Source: Candidatus Sericytochromatia bacterium S15B-MN24 CBMW_12
GTDB lineage: Bacteria > Cyanobacteriota > Sericytochromatia > S15B-MN24 > UBA4093
Length of the DNA stretch: 64,000 bases
Assembly (NCBI GenBank): GCA_002083825.1
Contig: DAZV01000047.1
Span: forward strand, 184,320-248,319
Direction: 5' to 3'
The notes under the pieces were generated by a model. It saw only the letters and a program-made list of their open reading frames with translations. It ran no database searches and was not told the origin of the DNA. Both the position numbers and the translations under genes were made by a program. Positions 7,000 to 14,602 of the stretch are shown here, piece after piece. Within the stretch, counting starts at the first letter, position 1. The number at the start of each line of letters is the position of its first letter.

Positions 7000-8214
7000 A
7001 TGCCCGCCAACTCAACCAAATCCCGCAAGCGAATCGGCCGGCCCATCGCGGCTCTGGCCTTGTCCTTGCTCCTGGCGGGACCGGCGCTTGCCGACATCCC
7101 TGACGATAAGTCCGGGCGCATCGAGGAGTTCCGCCAGCGGGAGATCACCCTGACCGAGCCGGCCTCCGGCTCCTACCAGCTTTTTCAGGGAACCGGACGC
7201 ATCGGGGATCTGACGCTCGCCGAAGCTGCCGGCGACGAGGATCTGGCTTATCGCCTGCACCGCGACATCCAGCGTCGCGCGATCTGGCAGCTCACATGGG
7301 GGGCGATGATTCCCCTGGGTGGCTACCTCTTCTATGACAACTTCTACGGCTCCGTCCGGTCTCCGATATCCGGCCTTCCCCCCGCTCGCTTCGCCCCCTA
7401 CCCTTCCACCGATTTTCGCTCCTTCCTCTTGACCCTCGCGGGGGGAGCGATCGTCACCTACGGCACCGCCACCGCCGTCCAGTGGGTCTCGGAGCGCCTG
7501 GGCTGGGTCATCCCCCAGTTGCTGGAGCCCGAAGTCGCCCACGAAAAGGTCAAGCTGGCCCGTGAGGATCTGCTCGACGAGCTGAACCTGCTCGCCGCGG
7601 ACGTTCCCATCGCCACCGGCGGCGCCACCGTCTCGGCCCCCACGGCGCAGGACGCCAACCTCCTGCCAGGCTCGGTCCCTCTGGGATCCGAGGGCTCGGC
7701 CGCCTTCTATGCCCGCGAGGCCGTCAAGATCATCACCAAGCAGAAAGGTCCCGGCTATCGGCTTTACCTGGTCTACACCGCGGACCTCTCGGATACCTCG
7801 GGCAAGGTTCAGCAGGGAGCCTGGAACTACCTCTTCACCCATCCCACCAAGCTCGACGCCTGGGAGGTCTCCGTGCCCATCTTCGGAGGCAACCCCGCCG
7901 TTCGTTCGGCTCCCGCGGCCTACAACACCTACAAGCAGCCGTCCGACTTCCCGAACAACTGGCATGTCGATAGTCCGGCCGCCATGGCGAGCCTCAAGGA
8001 TGACCTGATCGCCCGCGGCGAGCCCTGGCTGACCGATGACGCCACCTTCGCCCTTCTTCCCAGCTTCGAGCTCTTGCGGCTGCCCGTCTGGATTCTCGAC
8101 CTGGGTGACGGGCCCCTCTCGGCCGGCGTCGAAGCCGCCAGTGGCTCGGTGGTCAGCTTGCGCGAGAGCGCACTCGCCCCTCTGCCCAGCGGCGTGCAGC
8201 CGATCCGGCGCTAG
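7000..8214 (+). CDS. Uncharacterised exported protein, 404 aa
   Basis: A typical signal peptide spans residues 1-31 (basic KSRKRIGR, a hydrophobic ALALSLLLAG core, cleavage after PALA). Two further hydrophobic stretches (about 102-115 and 143-165, including LTLAGGAIVTYGTATAVQW) may be membrane segments. Residues 240-404 look like a globular domain rich in Trp and Pro. I recognise no family. The start has GGAGGGGAAGGGG upstream. The neighbours give no functional clue beyond the divergent MshEN-like gene. Confidence 0.8.
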   Translation: MPANSTKSRKRIGRPIAALALSLLLAGPALADIPDDKSGRIEEFRQREITLTEPASGSYQLFQGTGRIGDLTLAEAAGDEDLAYRLHRDIQRRAIWQLTWGAMIPLGGYLFYDNFYGSVRSPISGLPPARFAPYPSTDFRSFLLTLAGGAIVTYGTATAVQWVSERLGWVIPQLLEPEVAHEKVKLAREDLLDELNLLAADVPIATGGATVSAPTAQDANLLPGSVPLGSEGSAAFYAREAVKIITKQKGPGYRLYLVYTADLSDTSGKVQQGAWNYLFTHPTKLDAWEVSVPIFGGNPAVRSAPAAYNTYKQPSDFPNNWHVDSPAAMASLKDDLIARGEPWLTDDATFALLPSFELLRLPVWILDLGDGPLSAGVEAASGSVVSLRESALAPLPSGVQPIRR

Positions 8215-8228
8215 CGACTCTCCCTCTG

Positions 8229-8260
8229 AGCTTAAGGCCGAGCTAAGCCTTCCTTAAGCT
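8229..8260 (+). terminator. Hairpin after the exported-protein gene
   Basis: AGCTTAAGG and CCTTAAGCT form a perfect 9-base stem around a 14-base loop, 15 bases after the stop codon. There is no T-run, so termination is only probable. Confidence 0.4.
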
Positions 8261-8355
8261 TCGAGGGAAGCCGAAAGATCCCCCCTCGCTCACGCGACAA
8301 TCAGGCTAGAAACGGCTCGCTGTGCCGTTCATGGGCTGTTAAGAGGGAGGGTGAG

Positions 8356-9144
8356 ATGGCGATTCGAACCAACACCACCATGCCGGTCAGGGCGGGGGGC
8401 TCCTACGGAGTTCAGCTCCCGAAAGCCACGACCCCCCCGACTTCTCCGGCTCGAGCCGCAGGTCGGGTTTCACCTCCGGACTCGTTTCACGCCGCATCCC
8501 CAACGCACTTCGCATCGGCCCCGAACCCCTCAGCCGCCGGCGTCCCCACTCCGGATCCCCGCAAGGGCCTGGAAGTCATCGACGCCCTGACCCATCCCCT
8601 GCGCGTGATCAAGGGAGCCTGGCAATGGGGAGCCTCGCTGCTGAAGTTCGACCAGTTGGGAACGGTATCATCCGGCAACGCCCTGGTCGCTCAGGGCACG
8701 CTGCAAGCCGCCCGCGAGGGCCTCGACAAGATTGGCCTCGCGCGACTCCTGCCCTTCCTCTCGAACGCCATCGACAAGCGCGCGGCCGAAGCCCTCACCG
8801 AACTGCGCCCCGACGTCGAGCGCCAGGTCTCCGAGAAATCGGGCCATCCGGTTCATATCGTCTGGCCGGTGGGTGGGCACTGGTACACTGCCCTCGATGA
8901 ACTCGTGCTCCTCGACAAGACCTTCAAGGAAGCTCAGCCGGCCGAGGTCATGAAAGCGCTCTCGGGCATCTCCGAGATCAACGTCAAGAAGTTGTCGGTC
9001 GTGGACTGGTTCAATCCCATCAAGAAGGAAGCCGCCACCCTCTTCATCCAGCGCCCGCTCGAATGGGCTCCGGGGCAGAAGCCCATGGAGGAAGTGCTGA
9101 AGGCCTACTTCACCCAGGTGACGACGGTTTCGGCGACGGTCTAG
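8356..9144 (+). CDS. Uncharacterised 262-aa cytoplasmic protein
   Basis: No family recognised. Residues 1-75 are Pro/Ser/Ala-rich and probably disordered. From about 78 the protein is mixed helical, with VIDALTHPLRVIKGAWQWG and a His/Trp-containing patch (HIVWPVGGHWYTALDEL) near 170-188. No signal peptide or membrane helix is seen. The ATG follows GGGAGGGTGAG. The intergenic gap of 141 bases before it could carry its own promoter. The stop is followed at once by the dispersed repeat. Confidence 0.7.
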   Translation: MAIRTNTTMPVRAGGSYGVQLPKATTPPTSPARAAGRVSPPDSFHAASPTHFASAPNPSAAGVPTPDPRKGLEVIDALTHPLRVIKGAWQWGASLLKFDQLGTVSSGNALVAQGTLQAAREGLDKIGLARLLPFLSNAIDKRAAEALTELRPDVERQVSEKSGHPVHIVWPVGGHWYTALDELVLLDKTFKEAQPAEVMKALSGISEINVKKLSVVDWFNPIKKEAATLFIQRPLEWAPGQKPMEEVLKAYFTQVTTVSATV

Positions 9145-9150
9145 GGGGAC

Positions 9151-9257
9151 TAGCGCCAGCGGCTGTTTCGTAAGGCAGCGAGGGATAGCCGTGACGTTGC
9201 CCCGATGCGATAGAGTCGTGGCCCTCGCTGGCCTGAAGAAACGATGTTTGCTCTAAC
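9151..9257 (-). repeat. Dispersed intergenic repeat, copy 2 (inverted)
   Basis: The reverse complement runs from TCGTTAGAGCAAACATCG through TTTCTTCAGGCCAGCGAG to TTACGAAACAGCCGCTGGCG and CTA. Both ends match copy 1 at 6007-6147 almost base for base, while the middle 40 bases differ. The TTAG end supplies the stop codon of the lipoprotein gene at 9253. The element lies between two convergent genes. Confidence 0.8.
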
Positions 9258-10401
9258 GAACTCCCGGCCGAGAGGTGGGAGTCCCTTCCATCGAGACCGC
9301 CACGGTCGCGGCGGTCAGCGCGCGGATCACCGCCCGATTCACCAGGCCCTGCGACTCCGCCCTGCCCAGCGTTGCCGCGTTCGCGCCCAGGATCTCCACG
9401 TCCACGGAAGCGAACCCTTCCGGCATGTCGGGAACCCTCAAGACCAACGAACCCGCCTGAAAGCGGATGGCGCTGCGAGCGATCGTTCCCACGCGCGGCG
9501 CCGGAAGCATCGATCCGCTGACCTGATAACGCAGGCCCTGGACCACGGCGGGCAGGGCTTGGGGAATGAGGTCCGTCTCCGGCTCCCGGAGCGGCACCTT
9601 GATTTCGAGCGCGCCGAGTTCATCGACGTGGGGATAAAGCGCCCAGATTTGCTCGGCTACCGTGAGAAAATCCAGCCCGGCGGCGGCCTGAGGAGCCATC
9701 GAATCTCCGGTGCCGGCTGGCAATTGCGCGAGCGCGTTCGACCAGCCCAGGACGAGCGCGGGCCAGAGCACCAGGTCGCGGGGATGTCCGAAGGAGGCGA
9801 CGCGCAAGGTGTCCAGCGAGGCCTTCAGCGCCTGATCGAGTTCCGAAGCGGCAGTGGCGGGGCTACCGACGCCGACGCCGTCGAGCACGCTGGCGCTTCC
9901 GGCGATCAGGACGCCATGAGTGACGGGCAAGCGTGAGCCGACGGCTTTCCACTGGTCGTTCGAGCCCTTCCAGGCATCGTTGCCGGGAAGCGGGAGGCCT
10001 CCCAGGGCGGAGCCGAGGGCCCATGCGACGGTCGTGCTGCCGCGGGTGAGGTCGAGTTCGCGTTCTTCCTGGCGTTTCTCGCCGCGAGGGGCGAGCAGCA
10101 GGGCTGCGCTTCCGGGGGCATGGAGGGCGATCGCCAGGTCGTCGTTCAGCGGCAACGAAACCCGGACGCTATAGCGCTTCGAGTCGTCCAGCGTTCCCTG
10201 GGCCACCATGGCTCCTGTTTTCAGGTCGATGGCCGTGACCGATTGCTTGGGCTGGGCCCACGCGGCCTCGCCGGATACCGTGACGAGGCGCTGCCCGGAG
10301 ACCATGGCGAAGCCCGCGGTCGTGGCGTCGAAAACGACGCAGCCGCTGGGAAGAAACGCCAGGGCCCCGAAGAGGGCCCAATGGGTCAGCCGATGCGACA
10401 T
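9253..10401 (-). CDS. Uncharacterised lipoprotein, 382 aa
   Basis: The N-terminus is a lipoprotein signal with lipobox LPSGC (Cys21), so the mature protein should be anchored in a membrane facing the periplasm or surface. The rest contains beta-rich sequence (VTAIDLKTGAMVAQGTLDDS, resembling a carboxypeptidase-regulatory fold, and RYSVRVSLPL) and no catalytic motif I know. It follows the next upstream gene by six bases and so is the third gene of a lipoprotein operon. Its stop codon lies inside the dispersed repeat, so the last residues were probably set by that insertion. Confidence 0.75.
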   Translation of the reverse strand: MSHRLTHWALFGALAFLPSGCVVFDATTAGFAMVSGQRLVTVSGEAAWAQPKQSVTAIDLKTGAMVAQGTLDDSKRYSVRVSLPLNDDLAIALHAPGSAALLLAPRGEKRQEERELDLTRGSTTVAWALGSALGGLPLPGNDAWKGSNDQWKAVGSRLPVTHGVLIAGSASVLDGVGVGSPATAASELDQALKASLDTLRVASFGHPRDLVLWPALVLGWSNALAQLPAGTGDSMAPQAAAGLDFLTVAEQIWALYPHVDELGALEIKVPLREPETDLIPQALPAVVQGLRYQVSGSMLPAPRVGTIARSAIRFQAGSLVLRVPDMPEGFASVDVEILGANAATLGRAESQGLVNRAVIRALTAATVAVSMEGTPTSRPGVR

Positions 10402-10407
10402 GTCGCT

Positions 10408-11145
10408 TTACTGCAAGGAGGCGGAAGGGGTGGCCGGAGTGATGGTGAGGTCGCCGCCGAGATCGACCAGGCCCTGGTCCAGGGTCAGGTTGAGGGCGAT
10501 GGCGGGGGTGGTCGAGGAGGCCGTCATGGTCGTGCTTTCGGAGAAGCCGGCCACGTTGCTGTCCTTGCTGACGCCACTCCCGTAAAAGGCGACGGCGAAG
10601 GCCCTCACGCTCGTGTTGGGCTTGATGTTGGTGAAGGTGACGGCCCGCGTGGCCGCAGCCTTGGCATCGTTACCCGCCAGGGAAAAATAGAGATAGCGGT
10701 CGAACTCGCGCTTCTGGGTCAGAGTCAAGGGGTTCACGTTCCCCAGGTCGCTGCCGAGCAACTCGGCGACGATGTTGCCCGTCGTGTGGTAGCTCGTGGA
10801 CGTTTTCTTGCTGCTTCCCTCGTAGCCGAGGTAGAGCGGCGTGGTGGCCGTGTTCGTGTTCAGGTCCACCAGCCCGACCACCAACTGGGTGATCTCGCTG
10901 AGCACGAACTGCGTGCGATAGGCCGAGGTCTGCGGAAGGTCGACCTTGACGGTCAGGTTGACGTTCCCGGGCTTGGTAGGCAGTCCCACCGTGGGAATGC
11001 TGGGATCGAGCGCCTGAGCCGTATCGAGCGGCGTACCCGGAGCCATGCTGGAGCCCACCATGGCGATTCCCATGGCGACGCAGCCCGTCTGGGCGATTGC
11101 CAGGAGGCCGATCAGGCCGCCGATGATGTTACGCGTGGTGTTCAT
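10408..11145 (-). CDS. Lipoprotein with one copy of a new repeat domain
   Basis: 245 residues with lipobox IAQTGC (Cys22). The mature part contains one copy of a module also found twice in the neighbouring gene: LVVGLVDL, YLGYEG, RYLYFSL, FTNIKP and FAVAFYG in that order over about 110 residues (about 85-200). No known family is recognised. The Thr/Ser-rich composition fits an exported beta-sheet protein. The ATG lies 16 bases from the upstream lipoprotein gene, so the two are cotranscribed. Confidence 0.75.
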   Translation of the reverse strand: MNTTRNIIGGLIGLLAIAQTGCVAMGIAMVGSSMAPGTPLDTAQALDPSIPTVGLPTKPGNVNLTVKVDLPQTSAYRTQFVLSEITQLVVGLVDLNTNTATTPLYLGYEGSSKKTSTSYHTTGNIVAELLGSDLGNVNPLTLTQKREFDRYLYFSLAGNDAKAAATRAVTFTNIKPNTSVRAFAVAFYGSGVSKDSNVAGFSESTTMTASSTTPAIALNLTLDQGLVDLGGDLTITPATPSASLQ

Positions 11146-11161
11146 CCCCAGTGCCTCTCCT

Positions 11162-12274
11162 TCAATTTGTGAGTGTCAGCTGTTGGTAGGTCGCTGTTTC
11201 CTGGCCATCCGTGATCGCCAGTTCCCCAGTCTGCGTGATTCCCTTGATATCGGCATAAGTGTCCCCCCCTTGAAAGGCGACTGCGAAAACTCGGTAATTC
11301 GCTCCTGTTTTCAGGTTGCTGAAGAGGATCTCGCGCGAAGACGGGTCGTTCAGCGTCGTGGTATCCACCTGGTAGAGGAACCGGTCGCTATCGCCCCGAT
11401 CGGCGCTGACGGAAAGGGGCGTTCCCAGGTAGGAAAACCCTTGCGAGGTGAAGGCATCGCCGACCCAGAAGCCGGCAATCGCCTGATGATAGGTTGGATC
11501 GGTGTTTGTTCCGTCGAGCGTTCGCGTGCCCGCTTCGCTGGTCTCGTAGCCGAGATAAGGGGTCCGGGAAGCCGACGGGCTCACGTCCGCGACGCCGACC
11601 ACGAGCCGGGACATGGTGCTCAAGAGCACGCCGTTGGTCGCCTGATCGATATCCAGGAAGACCCTCAGGCTGCCAAGTCCCCGGTCGAGCGCCATCGCCA
11701 GCGGCGGAACGGTCGTGCTCCCATCCGTCGCCACCGAGAAGGCGGCGGACTGGGTAAAGCCTATTGCATCGCTCTTCGCGACGGTCGCGGCGGTGGCGTT
11801 CTTTGCGAAGGCGGCGGCGAAGGCCACGTAACGCGCGGTGGCACTGGGCTTGATGTTGCCGAAGGTCATCGAGCGGCTACCCGTGAGGCCTGTGGACACG
11901 TAAAGGTACCGGTTGCCCTGGGCCTGCTGGGCATCGGTCAGACCCAGGCCGCTAAGCAGCCCGGAACTCGGCGTGCCGTCACCCGCGAGAGCAGCGTGGT
12001 AGCGGCTGGTCGCCGTGACCAGCTCCCCGCCGTCCGCGTAGCCAAAGTAAGGATCATCCGAAACGTCGACCAGACCGAAGACCAGGCTCTGAATGTCGCT
12101 GACCAGGTGCTGTGCGCGATACCCGGGTTTGGGCATCTTCAGCGAGATCGTCAAGGTGCCGGTCGCTTGCGCCGGTGCGGCGACCGGAGCCGAGCTCGGC
12201 GCGATGCAGCCCGCGAGCAAGAGTAGCGCGATCAAGGGGGCTATCAGGATTTTTATTCCAACGGAAATGCGCAT
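11162..12274 (-). CDS. Lipoprotein with two copies of the same repeat domain
   Basis: 370 residues with lipobox LLAGC (Cys23). Module 1 (about 58-165) shows LVFGLVDV, YFGYAD, RYLYVST, FGNIKP and AAAFAK. Module 2 (about 215-345) shows LVVGVADV, YLGYET, RFLYQVD, FSNLKT and FAVAFQG. The downstream gene carries one such module, so duplication within and between genes is clear. Function is unknown, with surface or periplasmic placement inferred from the signal. The ATG has AAGGAATC upstream and is the first gene of the three-lipoprotein operon. Confidence 0.78.
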   Translation of the reverse strand: MRISVGIKILIAPLIALLLLAGCIAPSSAPVAAPAQATGTLTISLKMPKPGYRAQHLVSDIQSLVFGLVDVSDDPYFGYADGGELVTATSRYHAALAGDGTPSSGLLSGLGLTDAQQAQGNRYLYVSTGLTGSRSMTFGNIKPSATARYVAFAAAFAKNATAATVAKSDAIGFTQSAAFSVATDGSTTVPPLAMALDRGLGSLRVFLDIDQATNGVLLSTMSRLVVGVADVSPSASRTPYLGYETSEAGTRTLDGTNTDPTYHQAIAGFWVGDAFTSQGFSYLGTPLSVSADRGDSDRFLYQVDTTTLNDPSSREILFSNLKTGANYRVFAVAFQGGDTYADIKGITQTGELAITDGQETATYQQLTLTN

Positions 12275-12391
12275 GATTCCTTGTGCCTTCAGCCGCCGGT
12301 CGCCCGGAGCACGATCGATCTACCGATGTCTTGTACCCCGATCGGGTTCTCATCTACCTTGCCCGGTTAAGGCATGTCCAAAATTCCGGAC

Positions 12392-13810
12392 TCAAACGCG
12401 AGCCAATAGACCGAGCTCGTCGAGTCGCGTCACGTTTCGACCGGTAGCGACGCCCTCGAGGTGGTAGGGGCCGATGAGCGGAACGTAGGCGTCCGCCTGC
12501 TCGATGAGATCCCGGCGTTCCGTCTCGCTCAAGCTTCCGAGGATGAGCATGATCTTGGGAAGTGAGTCCCCGCGATCGAGGAGCTTCAGGTAATCCGTCA
12601 AAAGCTTGGTGACCTCCGGTCCGGTTAGCGGTGCGACGGAAAGGGTCAGGGCCCAGGGGGACTCGGCATCGAAGGCCGAGACGTAGGCCATGATCAGGCC
12701 GTCCCACGCGCTCGCAGGGCTGTTCCAGTCCGGAAACGCGACGATTTGCCGCATGCGTGCGAAGCCGTCTATCCGGTTTTCGGCCCCCCAGCCTGGCGTC
12801 CCCCCCATGTAGAGGCGCAGGTTCGCATAGGGATTCAGGGAATCGGGCCGTTCGAAGGGCTCCAATAGACGCGGATCCCGTGCCGCGCGGCGACGACTCT
12901 CGCGCTCCTGCCGGAGCCGATCCCGATCCCGGATGAGGCGGGGCAAGAGCAGGTCTGCCGCCTGAACCATCTGCGCCACGGAGATTTCCTGGGTGCACGG
13001 CGTGCGTCCCATGAAGACGTTCGTGGCGCGGCATTGCGGCAGGACGTTGCCGGTCCAGCCGCAATGGCGACAATCTGGCGAGGTCTCCACCACCATCGAG
13101 TCCGCGTCGTAGGCGTAGGCCCAGTAGGGCGTGCTGGCCCCCCAGGGGGCCAGAATGGGAGTTCCGACCCCGCCGGCCAGATGGGTCAGCCCGCCATGGT
13201 TTCCGATGAAGAGATCGGCCGAAGACAGCAGGGCCATGGTCTGACGGAGATCGGTCTGGCCCACCAGGTCGTACCCGAGCCCGACATGACCCGCCGTGAA
13301 GCCGCTTCCGAGTTCGACGTAGGTTCCGCCGTAGGTGGCCTGGAGGGAATGGAGGAATTCCGCGAACCGTTCCTCGCCCCAGCGCCGGTCCGGCTCCTTG
13401 CTGTCCACCGAGTAGGCGATGACCAGGTCATCGGGTTGATCGGGAGCGAGGCCGACCTCGTCGACCTCATCGGGCAAGGCGTAGAGCCGGGGCGGATCGG
13501 CAGCGGGGTCGAAGCCATGCGATTGCAGGAAGTGCGCGAAGATGCTGCGACCCTGGGCGAGGGACTCCTTCAGGTTCCGGGAGTTGGGCTGGAATCGAAC
13601 GATCTGATCGAAGGCCTCGTCGGGACTGGTTTCGTCGAAGGCGTCGATGAGGGGATTTCCCCAGGCGAGGGATCGAGAACCGCGGGAGACGAGTGTGCTA
13701 TCGGCATGCCGGGCCTTGAGCGCTGGGTAGGTGTTCAGCTCGCAGACGATGTCTCCGATGCCCTTTTCGCCGCGGTGGTCTACGAGGATGCGTCGGGGCT
13801 CACTGGTCAT
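12392..13810 (-). CDS. GT9 (heptosyltransferase-like) glycosyltransferase with extra C-terminal domain
   Basis: 472 residues. Residues 1-300 have the GT9 layout: RGEKGIGDIVCELNTYPAL near the start, then VIAYSVDSKEPDRRW and a nucleotide-sugar site SSADLFIGNHGGLTHLAGGVGTPI near 205-230. A Cys-rich segment (CRHCGW) and an Arg-rich helix (RDRDRLRQERESRRR) lead to a C-terminal region of about 150 residues that I cannot assign. The gene overlaps fliT by 11 bases and ends the flaG-fliD-fliS-fliT operon, which suggests flagellin or cap glycosylation. The sugar donor is unknown. Confidence 0.75.
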   Translation of the reverse strand: MTSEPRRILVDHRGEKGIGDIVCELNTYPALKARHADSTLVSRGSRSLAWGNPLIDAFDETSPDEAFDQIVRFQPNSRNLKESLAQGRSIFAHFLQSHGFDPAADPPRLYALPDEVDEVGLAPDQPDDLVIAYSVDSKEPDRRWGEERFAEFLHSLQATYGGTYVELGSGFTAGHVGLGYDLVGQTDLRQTMALLSSADLFIGNHGGLTHLAGGVGTPILAPWGASTPYWAYAYDADSMVVETSPDCRHCGWTGNVLPQCRATNVFMGRTPCTQEISVAQMVQAADLLLPRLIRDRDRLRQERESRRRAARDPRLLEPFERPDSLNPYANLRLYMGGTPGWGAENRIDGFARMRQIVAFPDWNSPASAWDGLIMAYVSAFDAESPWALTLSVAPLTGPEVTKLLTDYLKLLDRGDSLPKIMLILGSLSETERRDLIEQADAYVPLIGPYHLEGVATGRNVTRLDELGLLARV

Positions 13811-14162
13811 GGTCGATGAAGTGCGCCTCGTCGGTCCCCCGCAGGTTGTCCAGGTAGCCCGTCACGGCGCTATTGCTCTGTTGCAGGGACTGGATCTCTT
13901 CTTTGACCCCGTCGACCTTGCGGGCCATGAGGGTCTGATTGACTTGGTCCTTGACCCGGAGCTGGGTGAGCAGGGTGATGAGTTCCTTGCGGTCGTCGGG
14001 CGCCCCGCCGTCATGAATCAGGGACTCGGCGCGTGCGATGAGGCGATCGCGCTTCATGAGCAGGGCTCCGAGCTCTTCCCAGTCTTCCTGGGCGATCGCC
14101 GCAGCCTGTTTATCGGTCATGGCGATAGCCTCCCGATAGACCTGGGCCAGCTCCTCTTGCAT
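13800..14162 (-). CDS. fliT: FliT-like flagellar chaperone
   Basis: 120 residues, mostly long amphipathic helices, with the size and position of FliT (directly after fliS). FliT-type proteins are cytoplasmic export chaperones for the cap protein FliD, which is encoded two genes upstream here. The repeated pattern of hydrophobic residues at heptad-like spacing (LAQVYREAIAM, LGALLMKRDRLI) fits. Sequence conservation in this family is weak, so the call depends on context. The gene begins two bases after the fliS stop and overlaps the glycosyltransferase start. Confidence 0.65.
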   Translation of the reverse strand: MQEELAQVYREAIAMTDKQAAAIAQEDWEELGALLMKRDRLIARAESLIHDGGAPDDRKELITLLTQLRVKDQVNQTLMARKVDGVKEEIQSLQQSNSAVTGYLDNLRGTDEAHFIDHDQ

Positions 14163-14164
14163 GA

Positions 14165-14578
14165 CTAGGCGCTGGCGCTGAGCTTGCGCTCGGCCGCCAC
14201 GTTCTTGGCGGCGACCATCCAGGCCTCGTTGAGATCGCGCACGAAGCCCAGGACCTCGTCGACGATGGCCACGTTCTTCTCGACGTTGGCCTGCGCGAGG
14301 CGGCCGTTGAGGTACTCGTAGAGATCGAAGAGATTCTGGGCGACTTCTCCGCCGTCCTTCATGTTGAGGGTGGCCATGAACTCGAGGATGATGTCCTGGG
14401 CCTTCACGATGTTCTCGTGCGCCACATCGAACTTGCGATCGACGATGCCCTTGCGTCCTGCGTTCAGGAAGCGGATCGCTCCGCCGTAGAGCATCAGGAG
14501 CAGACGCTCGGGCGAGGCCGTGTCCACTTGAGCTTGCTGATACGGGGCATAGGGATTTCCAGCGAGAAGTGGATTCAT
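14165..14578 (-). CDS. fliS: Flagellar export chaperone FliS
   Basis: 137 residues. The FliS hallmark is clear: NPYAPYQQAQVDTASPERLLLMLYGGAIRFL at about 8-38, then the helix with AHENIVKAQDIILEFMATLN. FliS binds the C-terminal end of unfolded flagellin and stops it polymerising before export. The order fliD-fliS-fliT matches many flagellar operons, and the gene lies 24 bases after fliD. Confidence 0.95.
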   Translation of the reverse strand: MNPLLAGNPYAPYQQAQVDTASPERLLLMLYGGAIRFLNAGRKGIVDRKFDVAHENIVKAQDIILEFMATLNMKDGGEVAQNLFDLYEYLNGRLAQANVEKNVAIVDEVLGFVRDLNEAWMVAAKNVAAERKLSASA

Positions 14579-14602
14579 GTGCGCTAAACTCCTTTAGCTT
14601 GC

